In this document: in pieces, positions 31,824-42,513 of the stretch
How the letters are laid out: every line of letters begins with the position of its first letter
Position numbering within the stretch: position 1 is the first letter of the stretch
NCBI GenBank assembly: GCA_030770425.1
Contig: JASJFT010000027.1
Span: 1-64,000 of the forward strand
Reading direction: 5' to 3'
From: Darksidea phi
Taxonomy: Eukaryota > Ascomycota > Dothideomycetes > Pleosporales > Lentitheciaceae
Length of the DNA: 64,000 nucleotides
Position numbers and translations under genes: made by a program
The notes under the pieces: model-generated
Seen by the model: only the letters and a program-made list of their open reading frames with translations
What the model was told of the DNA's origin: nothing
The model's database searches: none

Positions 31824-34325
31824 ATGGGCGCACCGGGTGTAACAGGCCGTACACGGCCTACCAAGGTCAAGAAGCAGGCAGCTGTTCAAAAAAGGAAGCG
31901 CGAAGATGTCGATGTGGAGAAGCTTGAGCAGGCAGTTGCGGACATTGTACGTCCTTACCGGTGTACCACTACTTATTACTCACACGTGCAGGATCCCAAA
32001 AACGACTCGTATGAAGACTTCACAGATCTCCCCCTCTCCGACCCGACGAAGCAGGGTCTCAAGTCATGTCATTTCGCGGTCATGACCGACGTCCAAGCCA
32101 AGGCCATCCCACTTGCACTCAAGGGCCACGATATACTCGGCGCGGCGAAGACCGGTAGTGGGAAAACGTTGGCTTTCTTGATACCCGTCCTCGAAAACCT
32201 ATACCGACTGCAGCATATCGGGACGGATGCAGGCTTAGGCGCATTGATTATTTCGCCTACTCGCGAACTCGCGATACAGATCTTCGATGTACTGCGCAAG
32301 ATCGGAAGGCATGGCCACATGTTTGCCGCAGGGCTGGTGATAGGAGGCAAGAGTCTGGAATCTGAGCGACAAGCGCTGACGAAGATGAACATTCTGGTCG
32401 GCACACCCGGGCGGCTACTGCAGCATTTGTCGCAAACCGTCGCGTTTAATGTGGACGATTTGAAGATGCTAGTTTTAGACGAAGCAGATCGAATTCTTGA
32501 CATGGGTTTTCAGAAGGACGTTGATGCCATCATCGAGTACCTGCCGAAGGAAAGGCAAACACTACTATTTTCCGCTACGCAATCGAAGAAAGTCTCGGAT
32601 CTAGCGCGACTGAGTTTACAGGATCCAGAATACGTTTCCGTGCACGCAGAGGACAGAACCGCAACGCCGAAGTCCCTACAGCAGAACTACATTATCTGCC
32701 CGGTTGAGGAAAAACTGGATACGCTATGGAGCTTCATACAAGCAAGCAAAAAGTCCAAGATACTCTGCTTCTTCTCTTCGGCAAAGATGGTCCGTTTCGT
32801 CTACGAATCGTTTCGACATCTGCAGCCCGGTATCCCACTACTACATATCCATGGTCGCCAGAAGCAGGGCGCTCGTTTAGACGTTACCGCCAAGTTCTCT
32901 GCGGCCAAGGCTTCATGTCTTTTCGCTACGGACGTTGCTGCACGCGGCCTCGACTTCCCCGCTGTCGATTTCGTCATTCAAGTTGATTGTCCGGAAGACG
33001 TTGACACCTACATTCACCGTGTAGGTCGCACGGCTCGGTACAATCGCGAAGGCCGCGGCGTGCTCTTTCTGACACAAAGCGAAGAAGAAGGCATGTTGAA
33101 GCGTCTCGAAGTCAAGAAAGTGCCCATCGAGGTCATCAATGTCCGCCAGAAGAAGAAGCAGTCGATTAAGTGCCAGATGGTGCACATGTGCTTCAAGGAT
33201 CCGGAGCTCAAATATCTTGCGCAGAAGGCTTTCATCACGTATACAAGATCGATCTATCTGCAGAGAGATAAGGAAATCTTCAACATTAGGAACTATGATT
33301 TGGAAGCCTTTGCTGCAAGTATGGGCTTGCCAGGGGCACCAAAGATCAAATTCTTGAAGGATGATGGCGGTAAACAACGGAAACAGCAGTCACGACAGGA
33401 GCTCGAAGTGCCTGAGTCATCAGATGGGGAAGCGAATGACGCGATCAAGGCGAATGCTAAGCCAGTACGAACGAAGTACGATCGCATGTTTGAAAGACAG
33501 AACCAAGATGTTCTCGCGGATCATTACAAGAGGCTGGTCAAGGATAGTGAAGAGGATGAGGTCTCCGCAGACGAGCACGATTTCACAGGCGTGAAGCCAA
33601 CAGCTGGAGATGATGAGGACTTCCTTGCTGTTAAAAGGAGGATATCAGCTGAAGATGATGAAGCAAATATGCAACTCAACGACGGAGACAAACCTATCGT
33701 ACCGGGCGGCAGGGTTGTCAACATACAAGGCGCCTCTCAGCCTATCATCATCGACAGCAACCGCCGCGAAAAGCTCCTAAAATCTAAGAAGAAGCTTACC
33801 AAGCTCATGGACAAGGGCAAGAAACTCGTTTACGACGACGACGGCAACGCTCACGAAATCTACGAGCTCGAAGACGAGAAGGACTTCCGCGCCAAAGGCC
33901 TACCAGAAGAGCAAAGACAGAAGTTCATCGATTCCGCACGGGAAGTCGTCGCACAAGCCGATGTTGAAGACAAAGCGACCGCAAAGGCAAAGAGGAAAGA
34001 GAAAGCACGGAAGCGGAAGGAGCGCGAGAGGAACGAAGAGGCAGGAATTGGTGAGGACTGGGACGAGGAAGAAGGTGGCGTGGAGCTTGAAGATCCTGGC
34101 GAAGATTTGCTGGCGAACTTTAGGGCTGATGCCGCGTATAGTGATGAAGATGAGGCGGAGGAGGAGAAATTACCAAAGGTTAAGAAGTGGTTTGAGTCGG
34201 ATTCCGAAGAGGACGAGAGGAGTAGTAAGAAGAGGAAGAAGGGCAAGAGGAGCGAGAGGAATGTCGTAGCCGAGCCCGAGACGCTGGAGGATATGGAGGC
34301 TTTGGCTGCGGGGCTGCTTGGGTGA
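31824..34325 (+). CDS. dbp4: ATP-dependent RNA helicase DBP4
   Basis: Read through without splicing it is 833 aa. A GT-AG intron of 45 nt at 31947-31991, which contains no stop, is likely removed, giving 818 aa. Motifs: LPLSDPTKQGLKSCHF and TDVQAKAIPLAL (Q motif region), AKTGSGKTLAF (Walker A), [42 protein letters not shown] and [12 protein letters not shown]4217-type region follows (QKAFITYTRSIYLQRDKEIFN) and a long Asp/Glu/Lys-rich tail. DBP4 acts in the nucleolus in early pre-rRNA processing and U14 snoRNA release for 18S rRNA. All catalytic motifs are intact. With DBP10 in the same window, two ribosome-assembly helicases lie 10 kb apart. Confidence 0.95.
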   Translation: MGAPGVTGRTRPTKVKKQAAVQKRKREDVDVEKLEQAVADIVRPYRCTTTYYSHVQDPKNDSYEDFTDLPLSDPTKQGLKSCHFAVMTDVQAKAIPLALKGHDILGAAKTGSGKTLAFLIPVLENLYRLQHIGTDAGLGALIISPTRELAIQIFDVLRKIGRHGHMFAAGLVIGGKSLESERQALTKMNILVGTPGRLLQHLSQTVAFNVDDLKMLVLDEADRILDMGFQKDVDAIIEYLPKERQTLLFSATQSKKVSDLARLSLQDPEYVSVHAEDRTATPKSLQQNYIICPVEEKLDTLWSFIQASKKSKILCFFSSAKMVRFVYESFRHLQPGIPLLHIHGRQKQGARLDVTAKFSAAKASCLFATDVAARGLDFPAVDFVIQVDCPEDVDTYIHRVGRTARYNREGRGVLFLTQSEEEGMLKRLEVKKVPIEVINVRQKKKQSIKCQMVHMCFKDPELKYLAQKAFITYTRSIYLQRDKEIFNIRNYDLEAFAASMGLPGAPKIKFLKDDGGKQRKQQSRQELEVPESSDGEANDAIKANAKPVRTKYDRMFERQNQDVLADHYKRLVKDSEEDEVSADEHDFTGVKPTAGDDEDFLAVKRRISAEDDEANMQLNDGDKPIVPGGRVVNIQGASQPIIIDSNRREKLLKSKKKLTKLMDKGKKLVYDDDGNAHEIYELEDEKDFRAKGLPEEQRQKFIDSAREVVAQADVEDKATAKAKRKEKARKRKERERNEEAGIGEDWDEEEGGVELEDPGEDLLANFRADAAYSDEDEAEEEKLPKVKKWFESDSEEDERSSKKRKKGKRSERNVVAEPETLEDMEALAAGLLG

Positions 34326-35506
34326 GAGGAGAGTTTTGCTGTTGTTATAATGTAGTATGTGCTTTTGCAACTATACCCATTACGTTCTGTCCATCGCGTG
34401 TTCACATTGGGTGTTTCATTTGAGGCAGTCTCGAGCAGCTGCATCATGTGTCCACCTGAAGAATCAATGTCTCATACCTCTCTCAAACTATACAAACATC
34501 GCCCAAATCACACCCAAGCAGGATCTCCCAATTTGTAGAAACTATGACTATGTTCGCCACGTCGTTTCCGTCAGATTCTTCAAAAGAACGGTCTTGCAAA
34601 CTTGTTCCGTTTGCTCCGAAGACTAGAAAGAAGATCTTCTAGACGGGCGTACTCATTCTCTAGAACCAAAGAAGTTTGCTACGCCATCAATGCTTCTTCT
34701 AAAGGGTACAATGTTGGACGGATATCATACTAGTCATTATGCAAGACAATATGGGTCACGTCGCAGGTCCTCCCATTGATCGGGATAGTTACCCTTAGGG
34801 GCTAGATAATTAGAGGCTCTGGTTTCTGCGTATTAATGCGGAGCTAAATTTTGCCTGTGGGTTATGTACTCCATTATTTGTGGTGCATTTTGGCTCGGAG
34901 CAAGTCATGCGGTGATACTATCGAGACAGTAACTAACGGAATGGTATAGCATACTAGCGTTGAATGCTGAAAGTCCTGTTTCCACCGTTGATTGTGTCTC
35001 CATGTTTACTACTGTAATATGTTTCGAAGCTCGAGATCGGGGGTTAGTATTCGGGCCATTGCCATAGTGACGAGAGTAGAGTGGCAATCGTGCCGAGGTC
35101 GTTGTCGTGAAAAGTCTAGAATGTATCAGGCGGTGATGATAGTCTGGATTCATTTTCCACTATTCGTTAAAACAACCGGAGAGAGAATGATTGCATATTG
35201 AAGGAAGGCTTAGTTATAATAACCTAGCGTTGTGCAATTCGCTATCAGGAAAGAAACGAGTAACAGGTCAAGTTGGTCGTCGAGATTATAGCCCAGCTTC
35301 ATTTTTCTATGGAGCGGCTTGGCGAGCTAGGTTGTTGGAAGTATCGGCCCTTAAGCCGACCGGGAGAAGCAATCCACAGGGCGGTCTAGGATCCTGGCCG
35401 TCCCGACAGACGTAATGAAAACGGTGCAGCTCGAGCCAGACTAATAGCGATCAACATCCAACGCTCCCGTCCACCACATTCGATTTTCGAAGCTTACTAC
35501 ATACCT
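34326..35506. other. intergenic between convergent genes
   Basis: AT-rich, no recognisable coding or RNA gene. It carries the DBP4 and regulator 3' ends. Confidence 0.5.
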
Positions 35507-36995
35507 TCAATCCCAATCCATAGTATCAATCATCCTCCTCACCTGATGCACCATCCTGAGACAAGTCGCACTATCCCCTCTACCCCCGCACGAACCCCGT
35601 TCTCCGAAAATCCTCACTCTTTCCTCTGTATGCATGGCTTCATCTACATGCCACCTTCTTTGCCTCTTCTCCATCTCATGTAACAGGGTGATGAGTGGTG
35701 TTTTGTTCAACCCGCCGCCTAGTACTTCGGTTTTCAACGCTTGCTTTGCAAATTTCTTCCAGTCTGAGGCTTCGAGCTGAATTTCAAAGCCCATGGGGCA
35801 GTCGGGGGTGCCGGTGTGGAGATCTGTGGAGGTGGGGATGGTCAGCAAATGGCCAAGAGTTGTAGGTGGCTAATAGGGAGGACATGCTGAAGGCATGGGA
35901 TTCAGAGAGGCCGAGATCAAGCAGTTCTCGCTGAAAAAATTCATCACTCACTGCTCAAAAGTTAGCAGAGCTTCAACAATGATCCGCACCCCATCATGAC
36001 TTACCGACTATTTTCGAAAGTACTATCACCAACCCTAAACGGCTTCTTTTTCCCTTGATTCTGTAATTCTTGCGCCTCGCTATCAATCACACCCAGTACT
36101 CTATGGAATCTTTCAGCCAGGGCAGACAGTATAGCAGAAACGGACTGCACGTTTTGGATAGAGCTAAAGACGTTTTTGGGGCATCGTTGGCAATTTATAA
36201 TTTCGGTAGCCGTATTCATGGCTTGCCGGAGGCGGGGGATCACGGCGGGGAAGGAAAGGTTGGTCATGGATTGCAGATCGGCGATTGTCAGGTACATTAT
36301 TGAGAAGCAAGTGCATGGGCCGGTTTCGGTTTCGTTTCCGGGTAGCGTCGGAGGTGGAGGTTGAAGTTGGCGGCTGGAAAGTGACGGGGTTGCAGTCGTG
36401 GTTGCGGTGGTGCTAGTGTCTATGATAGAATCTAGCAATGGTTGCTGCCATAACAAAGGGTCGATTGCAGGGTCAATCGGGTCTAGGTTGAAGCTGCTTG
36501 CAAAATTAGATATCCCACAGGGGATTTTGCTTCGTTCGACTTACTCTAGGTCATGGATGGCTGCCTGATCGAAGCCACTAGCCAGCGGTGCTTCGGGATA
36601 CGATGTCGGCAACAGCGCATTTGAGAGATCAGCGTTGGGCTGAAACTCTGCATACGCAGATAACTCATTAATCTCATCCGCAGAAATCAAGCCGATCTCG
36701 CTAAAGGTAGGCACTGTAAAGCTGTTCGGAGTAGGCGTGTTTTCTGGTTGAATCTCCGTTGCCTGCTCGGAAGGACCGTTTTCGCGTCTCCTCTTCCGCG
36801 GCCGTCCCATGGGCTTTTGGGGCGAATAAACGCATCTTATCGACTCACGCTCACATCGAGTACATGACGGCGTGTTGCCCGAGCACTTCAATTTCCGCGT
36901 GCCTCATCGACTTTATCAGTCATAATCCTCGAGGCTACAGGGCGGGGTAACTTACGACACTCATCGCACGCAGCATGCAGCCTCTCGGTCTGCAT
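35507..36995 (-). CDS. Zn2Cys6 transcription factor, AflR-like
   Basis: Exon 1 (36995-36956) encodes MQTERLHAACDEC. The junction to exon 2 completes the zinc cluster: ACDECRTRKLKC, then TPSCTRCERESIRCVYS, with all six cysteines in Zn2Cys6 spacing. A linker with MGRPRKRRREN follows. The third large segment (36456 to ~36001) contains GPCTCFSIMYLTIADLQSM and CQRCPKNVFSSIQNVQSVSAIL, the cysteine-containing helices of AflR-type regulators. The C-terminal exon (35848-35507) ends with VHQVRRMIDTMDWD. Between them a short exon around 35850-35965 (EFFQRELLDLGL) seems to be needed; I could not fix its donor/acceptor pair. Such regulators usually control specialised-metabolite clusters, but no biosynthetic gene lies nearby, so its targets are unknown. 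Confidence 0.8.
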
Positions 36996-38148
36996 AGTTC
37001 CACTACGCCTCGGCTATGCTCTCAACGTAAGAAGAGTAAAGCCGTACATATGCGTGGGTAGGCTTCCTTATATTTCCATCTAGGTTGGCGCAAGGCCATA
37101 TGCTACAAGGGTATGCGGTGGAGTCACGCAGTGTCGGTACAGTAGCAACGAGGGCGTAGAACAGCAGATCAGCCCTATAGTTTGTAAATTATGTCAGCAC
37201 TAGCCCTCGCGAAACTAGACGCTAAGCCTGATGTTTGGATTAGTGTCCGAGCTTAGCGGTGGCGTCTGGACCGATGACATTGCGTGGTAGGACGACACCT
37301 TGATGGCGCGCGTGCGCTTGGAGGAGTAGTTGAATTCTTGGTATGTTTGACCCTGTCGGGCGGAGGTTGAATGCAGTCGATCTTCGGAATCTCGTCCTTA
37401 GACCCTTGAGCAGATTTTATGCGGTTTCGCTAATAAACGCGAGGTAAGAGATGGCACATTACCATTATAGCTAATCCTCGTCCCATCACACTTGTCACCA
37501 TCAACTCTCCAGCCTTTTGCTACTGCTAGGACCGTCCCTTCCCCTAAATTTTTTCTTACAAATAGCCACCTCCTTGAACTTTCATGTTCCAAGCTTATCT
37601 CAATTCTCGGGATAGTTCAGCGCCAGGAGGGAAGTCATTTCTTATGTTCTAAGTGACCCTGAAAGACAATAGTATAATCAATCAGAACTGCACGCGATGG
37701 ATATGATCTTACTCCTAGCAACCTCATGATTGCTGCTTTGTAGATCATCTTCTCTCAACGGCACCACTGTATATCTATTGACTAGGCAAAGACTTATTCC
37801 ACCTCACCGCTATTCTGCTCGTTCAACTCTCTCTCACCTCGAGTTTTAGCGCTTGCCAGACTCACTTACCAGACTCGCTTACCGGAGTCGTCTTCACCTT
37901 CGCTTCGATGGTTATATATATGTGCTGCTCCTATCTTCTTCTCACTCTATCTTTCTCCACCTTTCTACAACCACCGGATCGAGAAGGAGGCGAGGGTATC
38001 AAGAGGTCAGTCAAGAGGTCCTACAAGAATAGCCGCGTAAGTCCCCTAGGTTGATAAATGTACCATGTTCTGACAGGTATTAGGACGTAACGTTTGCCCA
38101 AAGAGCGTTCCTGCACCACGTGGCCCGGACCGGAAGAAGCCTGGAATC
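36996..38148. other. intergenic, divergent promoter region
   Basis: Lies between a minus-strand regulator and the plus-strand 2EXR gene. Contains short near-repeats of GACTCRCTTACC at ~37859-37885 in a pyrimidine-rich leader. No gene recognised. Confidence 0.5.
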
Positions 38149-38943
38149 ATGGTCGAGGTCGCAAAGATGAGTACTTCACACTTCCCGTTTCTGTCACTTC
38201 CCGCTGAGATACGCAACATGATCTACGAGTATACGCTCGTTGAAAAGGACGAAGTCATCTCGATTGACTATACTAGGCGTGGAAAGGCAACGAGACGTTT
38301 CTTGAACCGAGGTGACTTCAGGGCTACTCATGGAGAAGACGAGGTGAGGCGCGTCATGGCCCAAAAAGAGCTCCGCTTCATGGGCCACTGGCGCTGGAAC
38401 TCTCGTCTGGGCGTGCGGCTTCTAAGAGCCAACAAGCAGATCCATAATGAAGCAAGCCCGATTCTCTACGCGCGCAACCATTTCGCCTTTCTTGACGCAA
38501 CCGCAATGAAGGCCTTCCTCAAGCAGATCGGCCAAAACATAGGCTCACTTCGTCAAGCCTCGCTCCTTTATTGGGGCCGTCATCAGATCAAGCAGCCCAA
38601 CAAGGCTGCCTTCCACGCACTGACCAGGGCCACGAACTTGCAGGCATTCGTCCTTGAGGCGGGCTGCCTCCAGTCTGTGCAGAGGTGGAATATAACCAAG
38701 ACGGCAGAGGACTTCTACCAGTCCGCTCATGGATGGCTTTGGACCGTCGTAGGACGAACCGGCAGTAAGGCAGCCACCCTCGATCAGCTAATCCTCTCAC
38801 CTCGGGACCGGCAACCCGGCGAATACGGAATGAAACACAAGCTTCAGGTGTTTCGTGTACTTCCGGGCCACTATCACCGCGACACTATCGCCGACCTCCC
38901 AGCAAAAGAGTTTCGCGCGGCACTTCTGAAGCTCATGACTTAG
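38149..38943 (+). CDS. 2EXR-domain protein (F-box-like N-terminus)
   Basis: Single exon of 264 aa; ATG 38167 is an alternative start. The opening FPFLSLPAEIRNMIYEYTLV is the standard first helix pair of the 2EXR family, which resembles an F-box. Further conserved landmarks are LRANKQIHNEASPILYARN, the second hallmark, then a region of leucine-rich character (NLQAFVLEAGC). The family is greatly expanded in Dothideomycetes and is thought to include substrate adaptors, but no member is well characterised. The 5' leader is preceded by a sequence resembling spliced leader exons (donor-like GTAAGT near 38040), so an upstream non-coding exon is possible. Confidence 0.8.
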   Translation: MVEVAKMSTSHFPFLSLPAEIRNMIYEYTLVEKDEVISIDYTRRGKATRRFLNRGDFRATHGEDEVRRVMAQKELRFMGHWRWNSRLGVRLLRANKQIHNEASPILYARNHFAFLDATAMKAFLKQIGQNIGSLRQASLLYWGRHQIKQPNKAAFHALTRATNLQAFVLEAGCLQSVQRWNITKTAEDFYQSAHGWLWTVVGRTGSKAATLDQLILSPRDRQPGEYGMKHKLQVFRVLPGHYHRDTIADLPAKEFRAALLKLMT

Positions 38944-41062
38944 GCACGATGATGGCGCTGCATGCCAGCACGGGAGTGGTCTGAAGCGATTCGGACTCGT
39001 GGGCTTGCTTGGCAAACGAAGTGAACGGAGATAGATACAATTGGCAGGTTGAAGGAGGGTAACTTTTTTGTGGGGGCAGAGTTATCCTGGTATCTGATAC
39101 GATCCATTCGAATCCCTACACCATTCTTACGGTACCCACAAAGAAGCGAAAGTTCATCTTCACTGATATTACTAAGGGATGGCGAAACACTGGTATATCA
39201 TTCCGGATCGGTATCAACCGTCATGCGTGGTGGTTGTGGTGACACGCATAGGATAGATGATCAAATGGAAAGCCCTGTTAGACTAAAGCTCAAGTTCTTC
39301 CTGTGATGTTGGCATGATTTCTGTCCTACAGCTTCGCTAGTATCTGCATGAGATCAAGGCCCTGGCCGCAGCGCCTTGCTTGGACTGACCGGTCCGACCA
39401 ATATCAAACCCGGCCCACCGGTCGCACTTCAGGTCGCACTACTATTGCGAGTTACATTTCCTAGGTAGTATAATACGGTAATCCGCGAGGCGACTGGCGG
39501 GATACGGAAGGTGTCAGCTGCTGAACTGCAAGGCGCGGTCGAACAGGTGCGCACATCTATTATCCATCGCTTTGAGGAGCTTTCATCAATTACCATCCAG
39601 CGGAGTTAAACGGTGTTGCGGGTACTTCCGCAACGGCGGAAACACTCCGACTACGCCGACATGGCGGAGTTGAAAAGGCCGTTGGCTCCATAATGGTATT
39701 CTTTAGAAAATCTTGCTCAGAAATTGTCCAGTAACGGGAGTTTACGCGGTAGGCGGGATCACGAGGATGGTCGACAATGTGGCTAAGTCCGCCGAGGATT
39801 TCAAAGCGGTTTGCAGATCACTTCAACCGATGCTGCATGCACTGTCCTATCCTCCCAATCATCGTGTCCACGCACTGTCATGATTACAGAACCAGCTGAG
39901 ACCGAGCGTCGACGGACTGGAGGACTTGATCACCATTATTCCGTAGGAGGGTAGGCGATGCCGAGGTAAACGCCCGCTGCATGGAAGTCTTCTATGCGTC
40001 GCATGCAGTGCGCTGCAGCTTACTGAATACTGGTCGCGATAGCCCCATGATTGGCTACTAGAAGGGGAAAAACATAGCGACCAACCATTGCATGCCCTGT
40101 CGTCCGCGGCCGCAGTTGATAAGCACCCGGGCGAAGGCACTGCAATGATATGCAATACGGGGCTCCCAAACGAACATGTCCAATGCAGTCAATCACACGA
40201 AGCATGTTGCCTCTCTGTGGTCCGCAGCCGCACAAGCAAGGCCGTGTGGGCGCCAAGATTCCTTTCTCGGCAATTCAATAACCCCCGGATCGGACTGGGG
40301 TTGCTCCGCAGAGTTACAGATTGGGGCTGAGCTCCAGATCGATAAAACGCGGGCCTGAGGAGTCATACTCGCCCGGTCCGATGCTGTGGGAGTCGGGAGC
40401 CCGTTTCATGAGCACGGCGCTCTCACCGCTTCTTGCGCTCGATGCGCGACAGCGCGCGCCGCCTTTTCTTTGGAGGGAGGCATCGTGGTCGCGGTATTGA
40501 CGGTGAAGGAGAGAAAGCAGCCTGCGCAACGCCGTCGAAGACAATCCGCCGTATGCGCAGGACGAAGGGCGCTGGCTCGGCGCTGGCTCTGCTCCGCCCT
40601 TTCCGTCGGGCGTTGAAGCCTCAATTCCGCAGGCAGCACTAGTGCTCGTAATCACGTCGACCGGTCCAAGCCCATCAGCTGCTAGGGTGCAGGAGATGTA
40701 CCGGCTGCTGATTCACGCCCTACGGTCAAAAGTGATGCCTGGTGACGGCCGGGATGCAGCCGACGTGTGCTGTGGTCGACTCCCGCTGGCGGTGTTCCAT
40801 GGACATGCAAAACGACTTGGAGCACGCGTCTTCGGCGATACATGGCAATTGATCAATTGATATATGGTGAGGGGGGGCGCATGTATGTGTTGAAACGCGT
40901 GCATTTCTTAGGCCGGCCCCCTCCGGGGAGACCTGCTGGCCGCTAACCCCCTTTTGGACAAGCGTTCCACGGGGTGAAAGCCGTCTCACCCCGGGCCTGC
41001 ACTGCTGATTGGCCGGCACCTGCTGCGCCTGCGCCCTTGCACGTCGGTCGCAGCGTCCAGCG
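38944..41062. other. intergenic with palindromes
   Basis: No recognisable gene. A nested inverted repeat lies at 39601-39649 and a GC-rich stretch at 40380-40650 gives overlapping chance frames on both strands. The final ~300 bp belong to the CpcA promoter. Confidence 0.5.
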
Positions 41063-41071
41063 ATGACTCAC
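41063..41071. promoter_or_regulatory. GCN4/CpcA recognition element (CPRE)
   Basis: ATGACTCAC contains the core TGACTCA (41064-41070), the binding site of GCN4/CpcA. It sits ~130 bp upstream of the first ATG in the leader of the CpcA gene itself, consistent with the autoregulation described for fungal cpc genes. Confidence 0.6.
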
Positions 41072-41193
41072 TTAGCGTCGTGCACGCGGCGGAAACGCTG
41101 GGCTCGCACAAAAACCTGACCTGCCCCGCCAGGCATCCATTTCTTCTTCTCTCCTCTTCATCCCACCCCACACCACTCTCAACACCGATACCT

Positions 41194-41223
41194 ATGACAT
41201 CCACCACCATGGCTGTCTTCTAG
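41194..41223 (+). promoter_or_regulatory. short uORF in the CpcA leader
   Basis: A nine-codon frame (MTSTTMAVF) from ATG 41194, with a second ATG at 41209, ends in TAG at 41221-41223. It is in the same frame as the long CpcA reading frame, which resumes directly after the TAG. GCN4/CpcA messages are controlled by uORFs, so this is a good candidate for that role. Confidence 0.55.
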
Positions 41224-41262
41224 CTTCCTTCAAAGCTTCTCTGTCGTCTTCACGCCGACACC

Positions 41263-42513
41263 TTGGATCCAACAATAACACACCCACTCCCCACTCACCC
41301 CCAACCCTCAGAGTCTTCCTTTTTGGAACCTCTGAACTACAGCCCAGCCTCGCGCAGCTCTAGTTCTCCGGCAACAACTATTCCCCCGTTCGACTTTACG
41401 TCGTCCACCACGGCTTCCCACCAGTCAACATGGCTTTCCTCACCAGCTCCCCAAGCCTTAAGGCAACCACTGAACACGTCCCATACCGAATTCGCAGCTC
41501 CGCAGACAGATTTCGTACTCTACGACCAGCCGGCGCAAGTCCCTCATCGGCCGCAGCGTGCACCGAGCGCACCTCAATCTGGTCATCTGTTTAACACAGG
41601 CCGCCAGTTCTACGCAAATTCTGCGCCTACATCAACTACAGAATTTCAACAGCCTCAGTCACAACAACGTCCACCGGTCCCCTTGTTTTCTAGCTCTAGC
41701 AACAGCATCCCGCAACACAACGTCACAGCCATGGCAGGTAGGACGCACTACAGCAACGCTCAGTCGCCACTCAGACTCACCTGCCCCGCAGATCTGAACA
41801 GCTCCAACTCATTCGACTCGGGCGCCAGCCTCTACGCTGGCCACCACGCCGACATGTCTCCTTGGGAGGCTCCCGCCACCGCGTTCACGGCAATCAACCC
41901 CTCGGCAACGGGGTCGACGCGCACGGTTTCTCCCAAGGACATCTTCGCTGATCCGCTTCAGTCTGCGCCACCTTCGACGACATTCACAAACATGACTTCT
42001 CCCGACATCAACGACTCCCCCTTTATGGACGACAGCTTTGAGACATCGCCCATGTTCCAGGGCGAGTCTCTGATGGCCTCTGACACTTGGTTCTCCTTGT
42101 TCCCCGAGCAGGATACGGAGTTTGCTGCGCCTCGCCCTCTCATTGCACCCGTTGCTCCTGCTCTCGAGCGCACCATCAGCACCAACTCTGCAGACAAGTC
42201 AAGCGCCTCCAGCGCAAACTCGCCCCTTGTTCTGGACAAGTCGCACCGGAGGAAGTCGTCAGCTACTGGTTCACCTGCCACCAACGCAGCTATTAGCAAG
42301 GCTCGTCGCCGCAAGGGTACCTTGCCCCCGATCATGGTCGACCCTGCCGACAAGGTAGCGTTGAAGCGAGCGCGCAATACTCTTGCAGCCCGTGATTCGC
42401 GACAGCGGAAGTTCGACCATGTCAACAGTCTCGAGAAGCGCAATGCAGAGCTAGAGGCAGAGGTTGAGAAGTGGAAGAGCATTGCTTTTGCTCAGGGATA
42501 TTCCGGATCATAA
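41263..42513 (+). CDS. cpcA: bZIP cross-pathway control regulator CpcA (GCN4-type)
   Basis: The C-terminal bZIP is clear: VALKRARNTLAARDSRQRK is the basic region and SLEKRNAELEAEVEKWK the short zipper, as in GCN4/CPC1. It ends at 42513. Upstream lie SPKDIFADPLQSAPPSTTF and SPFMDDSFETSPMF, resembling family activation segments. The start is unresolved. The open frame extends back to the TAG of the uORF, and a coding-like segment (TDFVLYDQ, residue ~87) has no in-frame ATG before it; the earliest near-cognate codon in good context is TTG 41263. The first in-frame ATG is 41731, which would give 260 aa, close to usual CpcA length. There a 54-nt GT-AG segment (41738-41791) could also be an intron. 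CpcA activates amino-acid biosynthetic genes on starvation. Confidence 0.85.
   Translation: MDPTITHPLPTHPQPSESSFLEPLNYSPASRSSSSPATTIPPFDFTSSTTASHQSTWLSSPAPQALRQPLNTSHTEFAAPQTDFVLYDQPAQVPHRPQRAPSAPQSGHLFNTGRQFYANSAPTSTTEFQQPQSQQRPPVPLFSSSSNSIPQHNVTAMAGRTHYSNAQSPLRLTCPADLNSSNSFDSGASLYAGHHADMSPWEAPATAFTAINPSATGSTRTVSPKDIFADPLQSAPPSTTFTNMTSPDINDSPFMDDSFETSPMFQGESLMASDTWFSLFPEQDTEFAAPRPLIAPVAPALERTISTNSADKSSASSANSPLVLDKSHRRKSSATGSPATNAAISKARRRKGTLPPIMVDPADKVALKRARNTLAARDSRQRKFDHVNSLEKRNAELEAEVEKWKSIAFAQGYSGS

Noticed and set aside
39050..39310. tRNA-like T-loop (ATTCGAATCC at ~39106)
   Set aside because: No flanking G-rich T stem, D arm or acceptor stem.
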